Positions 17,402 through 26,937 are shown, numbered from the stretch's first letter. The stretch: 64,000 nt of DNA from Dryocola clanedunensis (GCF_025215155.1 NZ_JALHAM010000121.1); one strand, 5' to 3'. A program made the numbers and translations. The notes: generated by a model from the letters alone, not told the origin.

Positions 17402-18061
17402 TTAGTGTTTTCTTAGCACTTCAACATTACCGTCCGGTAATTTCTGAATCAGCAGTTCGGTGAGGGACTTCAATGCGTAGTCAACGTGTTCGAGACGAGG
17501 CGTATCGGCAGGAGCATTTACCGCAATAACGTGGCAACCTGCCGCCAGACCTGAAAGGATCCCCGCTGGGGCATCTTCCACCACCACACACTCTTCCGGC
17601 TCAAGACCCAGCAGCTGCGCGCCCAACAAATACGCATCCGGCTCTGGTTTGCCGCGTGCCACACGTTCTGCGGTCACGAAAACTTCTGGCTCAGGCAGAC
17701 CACCCGCCAGGCGGCGCGCGGCGGCAACCGGCACCGAACCAGAGGTGACTATCGCCCACGGAATGCCCGCTTCGTTAAGATGAGTCAGTAGCTCAACCGC
17801 ACCCGGCAGCGCCGTGACGCCATCGGTATCTTCAGATTCAATTTTCTCAAGGCGAAGAAACTCCTGCTGGATCTCTTCTTCAGAGGCCCCCGCCATGAAA
17901 TGGCGCAGTGAAGTGATCGCTTGCTTGCCGTGGATAAAGCCAAGCACCTCCTGCGGAGAAATATCGAAACGCTGCGCCCAGTTGACCCACGCGCGCTCAA
18001 CGGCCGGCAGAGAGTCCACCAGCGTACCGTCCAAATCAAACAGGAAACCTTTACACTTCAC
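17402..18061 (-). CDS. hxpA: Sugar phosphatase (HAD family) YfbT/HxpA
   Basis: About 219-residue haloacid-dehalogenase-type phosphatase that acts on hexose phosphates in E. coli. The nucleophile motif GFLFDLDGTLVDS is at the N-terminus, motif II is VTSGSVP (about residue 110), the lysine is in RGKPEPDAYL, and the acidic motif is VVVEDAPAGILSG. I chose GTG 18061 (reading MKCKGFLFDLD), with GAGGA upstream. An ATG at 18082 would overlap the yfbU stop and leave no ribosome site. A GTG at 18064 is equally possible. Confidence 0.93.
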   Translation of the reverse strand: MKCKGFLFDLDGTLVDSLPAVERAWVNWAQRFDISPQEVLGFIHGKQAITSLRHFMAGASEEEIQQEFLRLEKIESEDTDGVTALPGAVELLTHLNEAGIPWAIVTSGSVPVAAARRLAGGLPEPEVFVTAERVARGKPEPDAYLLGAQLLGLEPEECVVVEDAPAGILSGLAAGCHVIAVNAPADTPRLEHVDYALKSLTELLIQKLPDGNVEVLRKH

Positions 18062-18074
18062 CACACGTCTATCC

Positions 18075-18569
18075 TCAGGCATTGATAATCTGCGCGATCT
18101 CGTTCGCACTTAAGTGATACTGACGTGGGCAGGACTGCCACACTTTCAGCATACGTTGATATTTTTCCCACATCGGGGTCTGGGCGTTGAAGCCATGCGT
18201 ACCCGCGTCGAAGTGGGCATAGCGGCCTTCAACGTTAACCATAAAGCGCACGTAACCCAGGAAGCGCGCTTCGGTTGCGGCATCGAACCCCAGGAAAGTC
18301 ACGCGGCGTTCGTCAATGCTCTGGCTGTCTTTCAGGTTGGTCCAGGAAACGTGCAGCGCGTGGTACATCTCCATGATGTCGATAACGGTGCGGCAGGTTT
18401 CTTCGGTCAGCTGGCCAAACTCGCGGTCGAGTTCGCGCATCTGCAGGCCATAGCCGCGCTCGATGATAGTTTGCAGACGGCGATAACGCTCGGCGTTGTC
18501 CGGGTCAAGCATGGTCATCATTTTGTACTGATTAGATAAAATCAGACGCTGGGCGTGAGTCATTTCCAT
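18075..18569 (-). CDS. yfbU: YfbU family protein
   Basis: 164-residue cytosolic protein of the UPF0304/YfbU family, mostly helical. Function is not established, though the E. coli protein has been linked to a cell-death pathway. The sequence MEMTHAQRLILSNQYKMM is typical of the family, and the start ATG 18569 has AGGAG seven bases upstream. It ends 13 bases before the yfbT start, so the two genes are probably co-transcribed. Confidence 0.95.
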   Translation of the reverse strand: MEMTHAQRLILSNQYKMMTMLDPDNAERYRRLQTIIERGYGLQMRELDREFGQLTEETCRTVIDIMEMYHALHVSWTNLKDSQSIDERRVTFLGFDAATEARFLGYVRFMVNVEGRYAHFDAGTHGFNAQTPMWEKYQRMLKVWQSCPRQYHLSANEIAQIINA

Positions 18570-18666
18570 TTCTGGCTCCTGTAGTCATGGAAAAAAGTGC
18601 AAAGAATAAGCAGTATAATACCCTGCTAAAAAACAGGCTTCCTTTATATGCGCAACCGTACGGCAA

Positions 18667-19122
18667 TTACAAATCATCGAGGAAAGTTTTATCCAGCTGA
18701 TTAAAGGCGCGTTTAAGCACATCGGCCAGTGCCTGATAGTCTGGTTTGCCTTCAACGGGAGCCAGCGCCTGTCCGGCCTCTTCAAGTTTACCGCGCACTT
18801 CGTAGTACCAGCTCAGGAGGGTTGGCGGCAGCGGCGTCACGGAACGTTTACCCAGCCACCACAGCCCCTGCATCGGCAGGCTACAGGCAAAAAGTGCGGT
18901 TGCCACAGCGGGGCCAAGTTGGCCGCCAAGGGCAATTTGCCAGGTCAACGTGAAGATGGCGAGCGGAGGCATGAAGCGGATCGCAAAGCGGGTGGCGCGG
19001 ATTACGCGGTTTTCGACAAAGATAGGGGCGAGGCGTTTATCCACGGGCCAGGTTTTGGAATAATGCTGGCCACGACCAAAAAGGCTGAACCAGCTTATGT
19101 GGCTATTCTGGGGTGTCGACAT
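18667..19122 (-). CDS. yfbV: UPF0208 membrane protein YfbV
   Basis: 151-residue inner-membrane protein with two hydrophobic segments (about residues 45-65 and 68-90) and cytosolic ends. In E. coli YfbV acts with MatP to keep the Ter macrodomain insulated from its neighbours. Molecular detail is unknown. Its position beside ackA is conserved. Its promoter shares the 19123-19455 gap with the ackA promoter. Confidence 0.94.
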   Translation of the reverse strand: MSTPQNSHISWFSLFGRGQHYSKTWPVDKRLAPIFVENRVIRATRFAIRFMPPLAIFTLTWQIALGGQLGPAVATALFACSLPMQGLWWLGKRSVTPLPPTLLSWYYEVRGKLEEAGQALAPVEGKPDYQALADVLKRAFNQLDKTFLDDL

Positions 19123-19455
19123 GGCTTTACCTCAACTTCACATATAAAAAATAAAATTTTTGTGCAAGACAACAACTCTATATGACATCATTCAAAATCT
19201 TTTGTCTTTACGGGCCACGGAGGTTATCCTGTGCCGGCTTTTGATGGTCGTAGCCGGGAAACCCGCGCCTGTCAAATTATCACTCTACTCGCCTTTGCCG
19301 AAAAAATGCGCAAAATGGCGTAAACTCAAGAGACTTTCTTCGCCATGCCAGAAAAACCACTTTGGCATGACGTTAATCATAAATGTCAGCCTCTTCATGC
19401 GCTACGCTGAGAGACTATCTGACGTTTTTTTAGCCACGTAAAAGTAGGTACTTCC
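19123..19455. promoter_or_regulatory. yfbV-ackA divergent promoter region
   Basis: 333 non-coding bases between divergent genes. In E. coli the ackA promoters lie here and are modulated by ArcA and FNR. A short inverted pair (CGCCATGCCAG... / ...CTTTGGCATGACG, about 19341-19372) is visible, but I cannot assign individual promoter elements. No small gene is supported. Confidence 0.5.
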
Positions 19456-20658
19456 ATGTCGAGTAAGTTAGTACTGGTTCTGAACTGCGGTAGCTCCTCA
19501 CTGAAATTCGCAATCATTGATGCATCAAACGGTGACGAGTACCTCTCTGGTTTAGCCGAATGTTTCCATCTTCCTGAAGCCCGTATCAAGTGGAAAATGG
19601 ATGGCGGTAAACAAGAAGCGGCTTTAGGTGCAGGCGCCGCTCACAGTGAAGCTCTTAACTATATGGTTAATACCATTCTGGCACAAAAACCAGAGTTGTC
19701 CGAGCAACTGACCGCAATCGGCCACCGCATCGTCCACGGCGGCGAAAAATACACCAGCTCCGTCGTTATCGACGACTCTGTTATTCAGGGTATCAAAGAT
19801 TCTGCCTCTTTTGCACCGCTGCATAACCCGGCGCACCTGATCGGTATCGCTGAAGCGCTGAAATCCTTCCCGAAACTGGCTGATAAAAACGTTGCCGTGT
19901 TTGACACCGCGTTCCATCAGACCATGCCGGAAGAATCTTACCTCTACGCCCTGCCGTACAAACTGTACAAAGAGCACGGCGTTCGTCGCTATGGCGCACA
20001 CGGCACCAGCCACTTCTATGTGACTCAGGAAGCGGCAAAAATGCTCAACAAGCCGGTGAACGAAGTGAACATCATCACTTGCCACCTGGGCAACGGCGGC
20101 TCCGTTTCTGCTATTCGTAACGGCGAATGTGTTGATACTTCTATGGGTCTGACCCCGCTGGAAGGTCTGGTCATGGGCACCCGCTCTGGTGACATCGACC
20201 CGGCTATCATCTTCCACCTGCACGACGCCCTGGGCATGAGCGTTGAAGATATCAACAAAATGCTGACCAAAGAGTCCGGCCTGCTGGGCCTGACCGAAGT
20301 CACCAGCGACTGCCGTTATGTTGAAGATAACTACACCACCAAAGCTGACGCTAAGCGTGCAATGGACGTTTACTGCCACCGCCTGGCGAAATACATCGGC
20401 TCTTACACTGCGCTGATGGACGGTCGTCTGGACGCGGTAGTGTTCACCGGTGGTATCGGTGAAAACGCGGCAATGGTACGTGAACTGTCTCTGGGCAAAC
20501 TGGGCGTTCTGGGCTTTGAAGTTGACCACGAACGTAACCTGGCCGCTCGTTTCGGCAAGTCTGGCTACATCAACAAAGAGGGTACCCGCCCGGCGGTGGT
20601 CATTCCGACCAACGAAGAGCTGGTTATCGCTCAGGATGCATCTCGCCTGACAGCCTGA
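19456..20658 (+). CDS. ackA: Acetate kinase
   Basis: 400-residue cytosolic enzyme catalysing acetyl phosphate + ADP = acetate + ATP, the second half of overflow and fermentative acetate formation. Signature 1 VLVLNCGSSSLKFAI (about residues 6-20) and signature 2 VFDTAFHQTMPEESYLY (about 148-164) are visible, along with HLGNGGSVSAI and the catalytic Arg in TRSGDIDP. Length matches E. coli AckA. pta follows after an 80-base gap with a hairpin, as in E. coli. Confidence 0.99.
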   Translation: MSSKLVLVLNCGSSSLKFAIIDASNGDEYLSGLAECFHLPEARIKWKMDGGKQEAALGAGAAHSEALNYMVNTILAQKPELSEQLTAIGHRIVHGGEKYTSSVVIDDSVIQGIKDSASFAPLHNPAHLIGIAEALKSFPKLADKNVAVFDTAFHQTMPEESYLYALPYKLYKEHGVRRYGAHGTSHFYVTQEAAKMLNKPVNEVNIITCHLGNGGSVSAIRNGECVDTSMGLTPLEGLVMGTRSGDIDPAIIFHLHDALGMSVEDINKMLTKESGLLGLTEVTSDCRYVEDNYTTKADAKRAMDVYCHRLAKYIGSYTALMDGRLDAVVFTGGIGENAAMVRELSLGKLGVLGFEVDHERNLAARFGKSGYINKEGTRPAVVIPTNEELVIAQDASRLTA

Positions 20659-20666
20659 TTCTCCCG

Positions 20667-20695
20667 CCGCCAGCCTTAGCTGGCGGTGTTGTTTT
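20667..20695 (+). terminator. Hairpin between ackA and pta
   Basis: CCGCCAGC / GCTGGCGG (20667-20674, 20679-20686) followed by TGTTGTTTT. It can act as a partial terminator or an mRNA-stabilising hairpin, adjusting the pta to ackA ratio. That effect is inference. Confidence 0.65.
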
Positions 20696-20738
20696 CTGAG
20701 TCTCACAAGCCCCGCTTGTGCAACAAAGAGGTTATCCC

Positions 20739-22880
20739 GTGTCCCGTACTATTATGTTGATCCCTACCGGAACCAGCGTCGGCCTGACCAGCGTCAGCCT
20801 GGGCGTTATCCGTGCTATGGAACAAAAAGGCGTTCGCCTTAGCGTCTTCAAGCCTATTGCCCAGCCGCGTACCGGCGGCGATACGCCAGACCAGACCACC
20901 AGCATCGTGCGTGCTAACTCCACCATTCCTGCGGCCGAGCCGCTGCACATGTCCCACGTTGAGTCGCTGCTCTCCAGCAACCAGCAGGACGTGCTGATGG
21001 AAGAGATCATCGCCAACTACCACGCCAGCAGCAAAGAGGCGGAAGTGGTGCTGGTTGAAGGCCTGGTGCCGACTCGTAAGCACGAGTTCGCCCAGTCCCT
21101 GAACTACGAAATCGCCAAAACGCTGAACGCTGAAATCGTCTTCGTGATGTCCCTGGGCAACAACACCCCGGAACAGATGAAAGAGCGCATCGAGCTGGCG
21201 CGCAGCAGCTTCGGCGGCAGCAAAAACACCAACATCACCGGCGTTATCATCAACAAGCTGAACGCCCCGGTTGATGAGCAGGGTCGTACCCGTCCGGATC
21301 TGTCCGAGATTTTCGATGACTCCACCAAAGCGAGCATTGCGAACATCGATCCGAAAGAACTCTTTGCCGACAGCCCGCTGCCGGTGCTGGGCTGCGTACC
21401 GTGGAGCTTCGAGCTGATTGCCACCCGTGCAATCGACATGGCGCACCACCTGAACGCAACCGTGATCAACGAAGGCGACATCAAAACCCGCCGCGTGAAG
21501 TCCGTGACCTTCTGTGCGCGCAGCATTCCGCACATGCTGGAACACTTCCGCCCAGGTTCACTGCTGGTGACCTCCGCAGACCGTCCGGACGTGCTGGTTG
21601 CAGCCTGCCTTGCCGCAATGAACGGCGTTGAAATCGGTGCCATCCTGCTGACCGGCGGTTACGAAATGGACCCGCGCATCAGTAAGCTGTGCGAACGTGC
21701 CTTTGCCACCGGCCTGCCGCTGTTCATGGTTGATACCAATACCTGGCAGACCTCCCTGAGCCTGCAGAGCTTCAATCTGGAAGTCCCGACCGACGACCAT
21801 CAGCGCATCGAGAAAGTGCAGGAATATGTGGCAAGCCACATCGACAGCAGCTGGATCGAATCCCTGACCGCCACCTCCGAGCGCAGCCGTCGCCTGTCTC
21901 CACCGGCGTTCCGCTACCAGCTGACCGAACTGGCCCGTAAAGCCGGCAAGCGCGTTGTGCTGCCAGAAGGCGACGAGCCGCGTACCGTGAAAGCAGCCGC
22001 AATCTGTGCTGAACGCGGTATCGCGACCTGTGTGCTGCTGGGTAACCCGGATGAGATCACCCGTGTTGCTGCGGCGCAGGGCGTTGAGCTGGGCGCAGGC
22101 ATCGAAATCGTTGACCCGGAAGTGGTTCGCGAAAGCTACGTTGCCCGCCTGGTTGAGCTGCGTAAGAACAAAGGCATGAACGAAGCCGTTGCTCGCGAGC
22201 AGCTGGAAGACAACGTGGTGCTCGGCACGCTGATGCTGGAGCAGGACGAAGTTGACGGCCTGGTTTCCGGTGCGGTTCACACCACCGCGAACACCATCCG
22301 TCCACCGCTGCAGCTGATCAAAACTGCACCGGGCAGCTCGCTGGTTTCCTCCGTGTTCTTCATGCTGCTGCCTGAACAAGTTTACGTTTACGGCGACTGT
22401 GCGATCAACCCGGATCCAACCGCTGAGCAGCTGGCAGAGATCGCGATTCAGTCTGCGGATTCCGCTGCTGCATTCGGCATCGAGCCACGCGTAGCTATGC
22501 TCTCCTACTCCACCGGTACTTCTGGTGCAGGTAGCGACGTAGAGAAAGTGCGTGAAGCGACTCGTCTGGCTCAGGAAAAACGTCCTGACCTGATCATCGA
22601 CGGCCCGCTGCAGTACGACGCCGCCGTAATGGCAGACGTTGCGAAGTCCAAAGCGCCAAACTCCCCGGTTGCGGGTCGTGCTACCGTGTTCATCTTCCCT
22701 GACCTGAACACCGGTAACACCACTTACAAAGCGGTACAGCGCTCAGCAGACCTGATCTCCATCGGGCCAATGCTGCAGGGCATGCGCAAGCCGGTTAACG
22801 ACCTGTCCCGTGGCGCACTGGTAGACGATATCGTTTACACTATCGCGCTGACGGCGATCCAGTCTTCCCAGCAGGACTAA
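20739..22880 (+). CDS. pta: Phosphate acetyltransferase
   Basis: 713-residue long-form Pta converting acetyl-CoA + phosphate to acetyl phosphate + CoA. The N-terminal P-loop-like domain (about residues 1-240, IPTGTSVGLTSVSLG) and a DRTGG middle domain (about 240-370) sense NADH and pyruvate in the E. coli enzyme. The C-terminal PTA_PTB catalytic domain (about 390-713) includes YSTGTSGAGSDVEKV. Translation starts at GTG 20739 (MSRTIMLIP) with AAAGAGG upstream. An earlier in-frame start lies in the gap and is not supported by the family. Confidence 0.98.
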   Translation: MSRTIMLIPTGTSVGLTSVSLGVIRAMEQKGVRLSVFKPIAQPRTGGDTPDQTTSIVRANSTIPAAEPLHMSHVESLLSSNQQDVLMEEIIANYHASSKEAEVVLVEGLVPTRKHEFAQSLNYEIAKTLNAEIVFVMSLGNNTPEQMKERIELARSSFGGSKNTNITGVIINKLNAPVDEQGRTRPDLSEIFDDSTKASIANIDPKELFADSPLPVLGCVPWSFELIATRAIDMAHHLNATVINEGDIKTRRVKSVTFCARSIPHMLEHFRPGSLLVTSADRPDVLVAACLAAMNGVEIGAILLTGGYEMDPRISKLCERAFATGLPLFMVDTNTWQTSLSLQSFNLEVPTDDHQRIEKVQEYVASHIDSSWIESLTATSERSRRLSPPAFRYQLTELARKAGKRVVLPEGDEPRTVKAAAICAERGIATCVLLGNPDEITRVAAAQGVELGAGIEIVDPEVVRESYVARLVELRKNKGMNEAVAREQLEDNVVLGTLMLEQDEVDGLVSGAVHTTANTIRPPLQLIKTAPGSSLVSSVFFMLLPEQVYVYGDCAINPDPTAEQLAEIAIQSADSAAAFGIEPRVAMLSYSTGTSGAGSDVEKVREATRLAQEKRPDLIIDGPLQYDAAVMADVAKSKAPNSPVAGRATVFIFPDLNTGNTTYKAVQRSADLISIGPMLQGMRKPVNDLSRGALVDDIVYTIALTAIQSSQQD

Positions 22881-22893
22881 GTTTCGTTGATTA

Positions 22894-22922
22894 GCAAAAA
22901 GGCCGCGAAAGCGGCCTTTTTT
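22894..22922 (+). terminator. Terminator after pta
   Basis: AAAAAGGCCGC / GCGGCCTTTTT with a 4-base loop (22896-22921). T-rich on both sides, so it may also serve the convergent gene. Confidence 0.92.
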
Positions 22923-22940
22923 ACTGGCGATGTCGGATGA

Positions 22941-22973
22941 CGTAGGGTGGATAAGCGCCAGCGTCATCCACCG
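22941..22973. repeat. REP-like palindrome
   Basis: One unit of the GTAGGGTGGATAAGCGCCAG... family, lying between the convergent pta and transketolase genes and marking the left edge of the accessory block. Confidence 0.8.
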
Positions 22974-22979
22974 AAAAAG

Positions 22980-23912
22980 CTAAAGCAGTTCCCGCGCGGC
23001 CTTAACGATATCGTCCGCCGTCAAACCGTACTCTTTCTGCAAATAGTCCTGGGTTCCCACCTGACCATAACGTTCTTTCACCCCTACCCGCCTCATCGGC
23101 ACCGGACAGGTTTCCACTAACACTTCTGCCACCGCCGAACCCAGCCCGTTGTGGATGCTGTGGTTTTCGCAGGTCACGATGCGCCCCGTCTTCTCCGCGT
23201 AGTTCTTGACCAGCATGCGGTCGATGGGCTTGAGGGTGAACATATCGATCACTGCCGCCTTCACGCCCTGCACCGCCAGCATGTCTGCCGCCTTTAGCGC
23301 TTCGGCGACCATAATGCCGTTGGCAATCAGCGTAATGTCCTCGCCGTCGCGCAGCACGTTACCCTTGCCGATGGTGAAGGTCGCCCCTTCTTCGTAGATC
23401 TTCACCGCCTGCTTGCGGATGGTGCGCACCCAGTAAAAACCCTCCAGCGTCATCAGCTGATTCAGGATGTCTTTGAACATCGTCGCGTCCGTCACCTCCA
23501 ACACCACCGAGTTCGCCAGCCCGCGCACGATGCCCATATCCTCAAACGACATATGCGTGCCGCCGTTATGACAGGCCGTTACCCCCGCATCGGAAGCAAT
23601 CACCTTCACGTTGTTGCGCTGGTAGTCCAGGGACATAAACAGCTGATCGAAGCAGCGGCGGCTGGCGAAAGCGGTAAAGGTGTGGACGAACGGTTTGCGC
23701 CCGGTGAGCGACAGCCCCGCCGCCACGCCAATCACGTTGGCCTCCATTATGCCGCAGTTAATCACCTGCTGCGGGTAGTCCCGCTGCACGCTGTCCATCG
23801 CCATCGAACTCATCAGATCCGCTTCCAGCGCGATAATCTCGCTGCCTGCCGTAATCTGCTGCTGCACAAATCCCGCGTAGACCTTACGCATCTCAATGCT
23901 GTCATTTGTCAT
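22980..23912 (-). CDS. Transketolase C-terminal subunit
   Basis: 310-residue protein matching the pyrimidine-binding and C-terminal domains of transketolase. The Glu that activates thiamine diphosphate is in CGIMEANVIGVAAGLS (about residues 49-64), followed by FTAFASRRCFDQ. The C-terminal domain includes VTCENHSIHNGLGSA. Start ATG 23912 (MTNDSIEMRKVYAG) has GGAGG six to seven bases upstream and overlaps the partner gene by 11 bases. With the N subunit it would form one transketolase-type enzyme. The gene pair next to an Ula-type PTS matches the uncharacterised Salmonella STM2340-2344 cluster. The substrate is unknown. Confidence 0.93.
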   Translation of the reverse strand: MTNDSIEMRKVYAGFVQQQITAGSEIIALEADLMSSMAMDSVQRDYPQQVINCGIMEANVIGVAAGLSLTGRKPFVHTFTAFASRRCFDQLFMSLDYQRNNVKVIASDAGVTACHNGGTHMSFEDMGIVRGLANSVVLEVTDATMFKDILNQLMTLEGFYWVRTIRKQAVKIYEEGATFTIGKGNVLRDGEDITLIANGIMVAEALKAADMLAVQGVKAAVIDMFTLKPIDRMLVKNYAEKTGRIVTCENHSIHNGLGSAVAEVLVETCPVPMRRVGVKERYGQVGTQDYLQKEYGLTADDIVKAARELL

Positions 23913-24741
23913 CTGCTGCCTCCAGCTCTGCCATTGCCTGCTCAAGCGCCTGTTTTGAGGAATCGGTCAGTCGAATATGGTGCGAATTACTGAGTTGCTC
24001 GAGATAAGGCACACCCTGCCCTTTAATGCTGTCGAGAATCACCACCAGCGGACGTTCACCTTCGCCCCGCATGGGCTTCACGGCTGCCAGCAGGCCGCTG
24101 ATGTCATCGCCTTTCACGGTCTGCACGTCGAAGCCAAACGAGGTGAATTTCCCCGGCAGGTCAAAGGCGCAGATAATTTCGTCCAGCTCGCCGTCCAGCT
24201 GCTGCTTATTCCAGTCGATAAACACCGTCAGGTTGTTCAGCTTATGGTGGGCGATAAACTGAAACGCCTCCCAGCACTGCCCCTCGTTCAGCTCGCCGTC
24301 GCCGACGATGCAAAAAACTCGGTTGCTGCGCCCGGCAAGTTTGTGGGACAGCGCCATCCCCGCCGCAATCGAAATCCCCTGCCCGAGCGAGCCGGTCGTC
24401 GCATCCACGCCGCGCGTTTTCAGGCGATCGGGATGGCTGGGTAATTTGGTGCCGTTCTCGTTGAGCGTGGAAAGCTGCTCAACGGGGAAGTAGCCTTTCA
24501 GCGCCAGCGTGCTGTACAGCGCCGGGCCCGCGTGGCCTTTTGACAGCACAAAATAGTCGCGCTCCGCCCAGTCCGGGTCGCCCGGATCGATACGCATCAC
24601 GTCGCCATACAGCACCGCCAGCGTCTCTACCACCGACATGCTGCCGCCGTAGTGCCCGAAACCGAGCTGCGTTAACGCCTTGAGCGTTTCCAGACGGATG
24701 TGGCGCGCAAGGGTCGTTACCTCTGCCAGATTACTCATCAT
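23902..24741 (-). CDS. Transketolase N-terminal subunit
   Basis: 279-residue protein equal to the thiamine-diphosphate-binding domain of transketolase. The GDG...N motif is visible as GDGELNEGQCWEAFQF (about residues 147-162), with NLTVFIDWNKQQLDG supplying the Mg2+/diphosphate ligands. A substrate-phosphate/TPP stretch GSLGQGISIAAGMA is at about 117. Start ATG 24741 overlaps the PTS EIIC stop as ATGA, and the 3' end overlaps the C subunit, so the stoichiometric partners are translationally coupled. Split transketolases are common in catabolic clusters but distinct from the housekeeping TktA/TktB. Confidence 0.94.
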   Translation of the reverse strand: MMSNLAEVTTLARHIRLETLKALTQLGFGHYGGSMSVVETLAVLYGDVMRIDPGDPDWAERDYFVLSKGHAGPALYSTLALKGYFPVEQLSTLNENGTKLPSHPDRLKTRGVDATTGSLGQGISIAAGMALSHKLAGRSNRVFCIVGDGELNEGQCWEAFQFIAHHKLNNLTVFIDWNKQQLDGELDEIICAFDLPGKFTSFGFDVQTVKGDDISGLLAAVKPMRGEGERPLVVILDSIKGQGVPYLEQLSNSHHIRLTDSSKQALEQAMAELEAADDK

Positions 24742-26117
24742 TTCACCTCTGCATTATTTTCAGACGGCACTTTCTTTTTGCCCAAATAGTTGAACCCCAC
24801 CAGCACCGCAAACAGCGCGACCACCAGCGCGGTGATGCCCACCGGCGACACGAAGCGCGCCAGATTGCCCAGCACGATGCCAACCACGCCGAAGTCCGCG
24901 TCCGAGAAGGTGGTATTGGCGAAACCGATCGCCCCCAGTACCGGCAGCAGCAGGACGGGCAGGAAGGTAATCAGCAGGCCGTTGGCAAATGAGCCGAGCA
25001 TTGCGCCACGGCGGCCGCCAGTTGCATTACCGAACACGCCCGCCGTCGCCCCGGTAAAGAAGTGCGGCACCACGCCCGGCAGTATCAGCACCAGCTTCAT
25101 CTGTCCGAGCAGGAACAGCCCCACCAGCCCGCCGAGGAAGCTAAACAGGAAACCAATCAGCACCGCGTTTGGCGCGTAGGGGTAGACCACCGGGCAGTCG
25201 AGCGCTGGACGGGCGTTTGGCACCAGTTTTTCAGAGAAGCCGGTAAACGCCGGAACAATCTCCGCCAGAATCAGGCGCACGCCCTGCAGGATGATGAAGA
25301 CACCCGCGGCGAAGGTAATCGCCTGAATAATCGAATAAACCAGGAAGTTTTGTCCGCCGCTGAGCTGGCTTTCGACATAGTCTTTGCCCGCGCAGACGGC
25401 GAGGATCATGTAGATGACGATCATGGTCAGCGAGATTGAGATGGAGCTGTCGCGCAGGAAGCTCAGGTTTTTCGGCAGGTTCATCTCTTCCGTTGAGCGC
25501 GAGCCCTTACCGCATTTGCTGCCGATCCAACCGGAAAGCACGTAGCCCAGCGTCCCGAAGTGCCCAAACCCGATGTCATCCGTGCCGGTAATGCGGCGCA
25601 TATAGCGCTGGGCAATCGCCGGGAAGAACGCCATGATCAGGCCCAGAATCAGCGAGCCGGTGAAAACCAGCCCCACCCCTGTAAAGCCAGCGACGGTCAG
25701 GATCACGCTGATCATACAGGCCATATAAAAAGTATGATGACCAGTCAGGAAGATGTATTTCAGCCTGGTGAAGCGGGCGACGATGATGTTCGCCACCATG
25801 CCGAACGCCATAATAAGCGCGGTGGATGCGCCGTATTTCTCCAGCGCAATTGAAACGATGGCCTCGTTATTAGGAATAATCCCCTGAATATTGAAAGCAT
25901 GTTCAAACATGCCGCCGAGAGGATTTAACGAGCTGACTAATACCGTCGCCCCGCCGCCAAGAACAATAAAACCTAATACCGTTTTAATTGAGCCTTTCAC
26001 GACATCAGAAAAAGATTTCTTTTGCGCCACCAGACCAATCAAAGCAATTAACCCTACCAGAATGGCGGGCACCTTCAGAATATCAACAATAAAATTAAGC
26101 GTTTCCAGGATAAACAT
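24738..26117 (-). CDS. PTS EIIC component, UlaA/SgaT (ascorbate) family
   Basis: 459-residue integral membrane permease of the SgaT/UlaA family, which takes up and phosphorylates L-ascorbate or related sugars/sugar acids together with EIIA and EIIB. About eleven hydrophobic segments. Family marks include GGGATVLVSSLNPLGGMFEH, TGHHTFYMACM and GNATGGRRGAMLGSFANGLL. Start ATG 26117 has GAGGTGG upstream. A GTG at 26123 is an alternative. The substrate cannot be read from sequence, and coupling to transketolase points to a product that enters as a ketose or acid phosphate. Confidence 0.9.
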   Translation of the reverse strand: MFILETLNFIVDILKVPAILVGLIALIGLVAQKKSFSDVVKGSIKTVLGFIVLGGGATVLVSSLNPLGGMFEHAFNIQGIIPNNEAIVSIALEKYGASTALIMAFGMVANIIVARFTRLKYIFLTGHHTFYMACMISVILTVAGFTGVGLVFTGSLILGLIMAFFPAIAQRYMRRITGTDDIGFGHFGTLGYVLSGWIGSKCGKGSRSTEEMNLPKNLSFLRDSSISISLTMIVIYMILAVCAGKDYVESQLSGGQNFLVYSIIQAITFAAGVFIILQGVRLILAEIVPAFTGFSEKLVPNARPALDCPVVYPYAPNAVLIGFLFSFLGGLVGLFLLGQMKLVLILPGVVPHFFTGATAGVFGNATGGRRGAMLGSFANGLLITFLPVLLLPVLGAIGFANTTFSDADFGVVGIVLGNLARFVSPVGITALVVALFAVLVGFNYLGKKKVPSENNAEVK

Positions 26118-26137
26118 ATCCACCTCGCCTGTGAGGA

Positions 26138-26410
26138 TTAACGGTTGGCAAAATAAGCGCTGAGCTTATTTTCCAGTTCGTTGATATCAATAATGCTGGT
26201 CAGGACTACCAGCTTGTCGTCGGGCACGCTGGCACTTTCAGCGATGTCTTTTGCCATCACGAACAGGTCAGCCGCCCCCGGAGTGGCGGAGGATAAATCA
26301 GAGTGCTCAACCTCTGCCTCGATATTTAGCTTTTTGAGGACTTTTTTAATATTCATCTCGACCATAAAGCTGCTGCCGAGACCTGAACCGCAAATAGCCA
26401 TTATTTTCAT
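26138..26410 (-). CDS. PTS EIIB component (lactose/ascorbate-type)
   Basis: 90-residue cytosolic phosphocarrier. The phosphorylated cysteine is in the N-terminal loop IMAICGSGLGSSF (Cys 7), as in UlaB and other EIIB-lac/gat-like domains. It lies between EIIA and EIIC, with 20 bases to EIIC, and passes phosphate from EIIA to the incoming sugar. Length is typical for a stand-alone EIIB. Confidence 0.92.
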   Translation of the reverse strand: MKIMAICGSGLGSSFMVEMNIKKVLKKLNIEAEVEHSDLSSATPGAADLFVMAKDIAESASVPDDKLVVLTSIIDINELENKLSAYFANR

Positions 26411-26493
26411 CTTGGTGTCCTTTTATTTTTGAGCAGCCAATAGCCGCACCGCATTTCAAATGCAATGTAAGAAATCAGGGTGAGAAAAATAAT

Positions 26494-26937
26494 TCAGTAA
26501 CGGTTAATTATTTTTTTAATGTCCTCCACGTTTTTTGCCTCATGTAATAAAACCATATCTTCATCACTGGAAAATAATTCTGCCAACGCAGAGATTGTCT
26601 CTATATGGCTGTGCTTATCCGGTGCGGCGAGCATAACAATGACATCAACAGGATCGTTATCCGCAGAGTCAAAACTGACGCCCTTTTCCAGTTTCAGCAA
26701 AGATAGCCCTAATCCCTGCGCCCCTTCCTCCGGTCGGGCATGCGGCATGGCCAGACCGGGAGCCAGAACATAATACGGTCCCAGCGTGCTGTGCTGCTGC
26801 ATGATGGCGGTGAGATAGTCAGGTGTAATAACGCCCGCAGCTAATAACGGCTGAGCACAAGCCTCCAGCGCCTGTCTCCAGTTCTCCATCTTCGGCAGCA
26901 CCCTGATCGTGTCGTCGTGTAACCAGCGATTGAGCAC
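26494..26937 (-). CDS. PTS EIIA component (fructose/mannitol-type fold)
   Basis: 147-residue EIIA domain of the PTS_EIIA_2 family, as in UlaC. The phosphorylated histidine is in PGLAMPHARPEEGA (about residue 66), and a second conserved stretch is LAAPDKHSHIETISALAEL. Translation starts at GTG 26937, preceded by AGGGGGA. There is no usable ATG. It is the first gene of the PTS-transketolase operon, downstream of a CRP site. An 83-base gap separates it from EIIB. Confidence 0.91.
   Translation of the reverse strand: MLNRWLHDDTIRVLPKMENWRQALEACAQPLLAAGVITPDYLTAIMQQHSTLGPYYVLAPGLAMPHARPEEGAQGLGLSLLKLEKGVSFDSADNDPVDVIVMLAAPDKHSHIETISALAELFSSDEDMVLLHEAKNVEDIKKIINRY

Noticed and set aside
19624..20706. 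360-codon open frame antisense to ackA
   Set aside because: Same reason: it runs opposite a highly expressed gene with strong codon bias, without a ribosome site or family resemblance.
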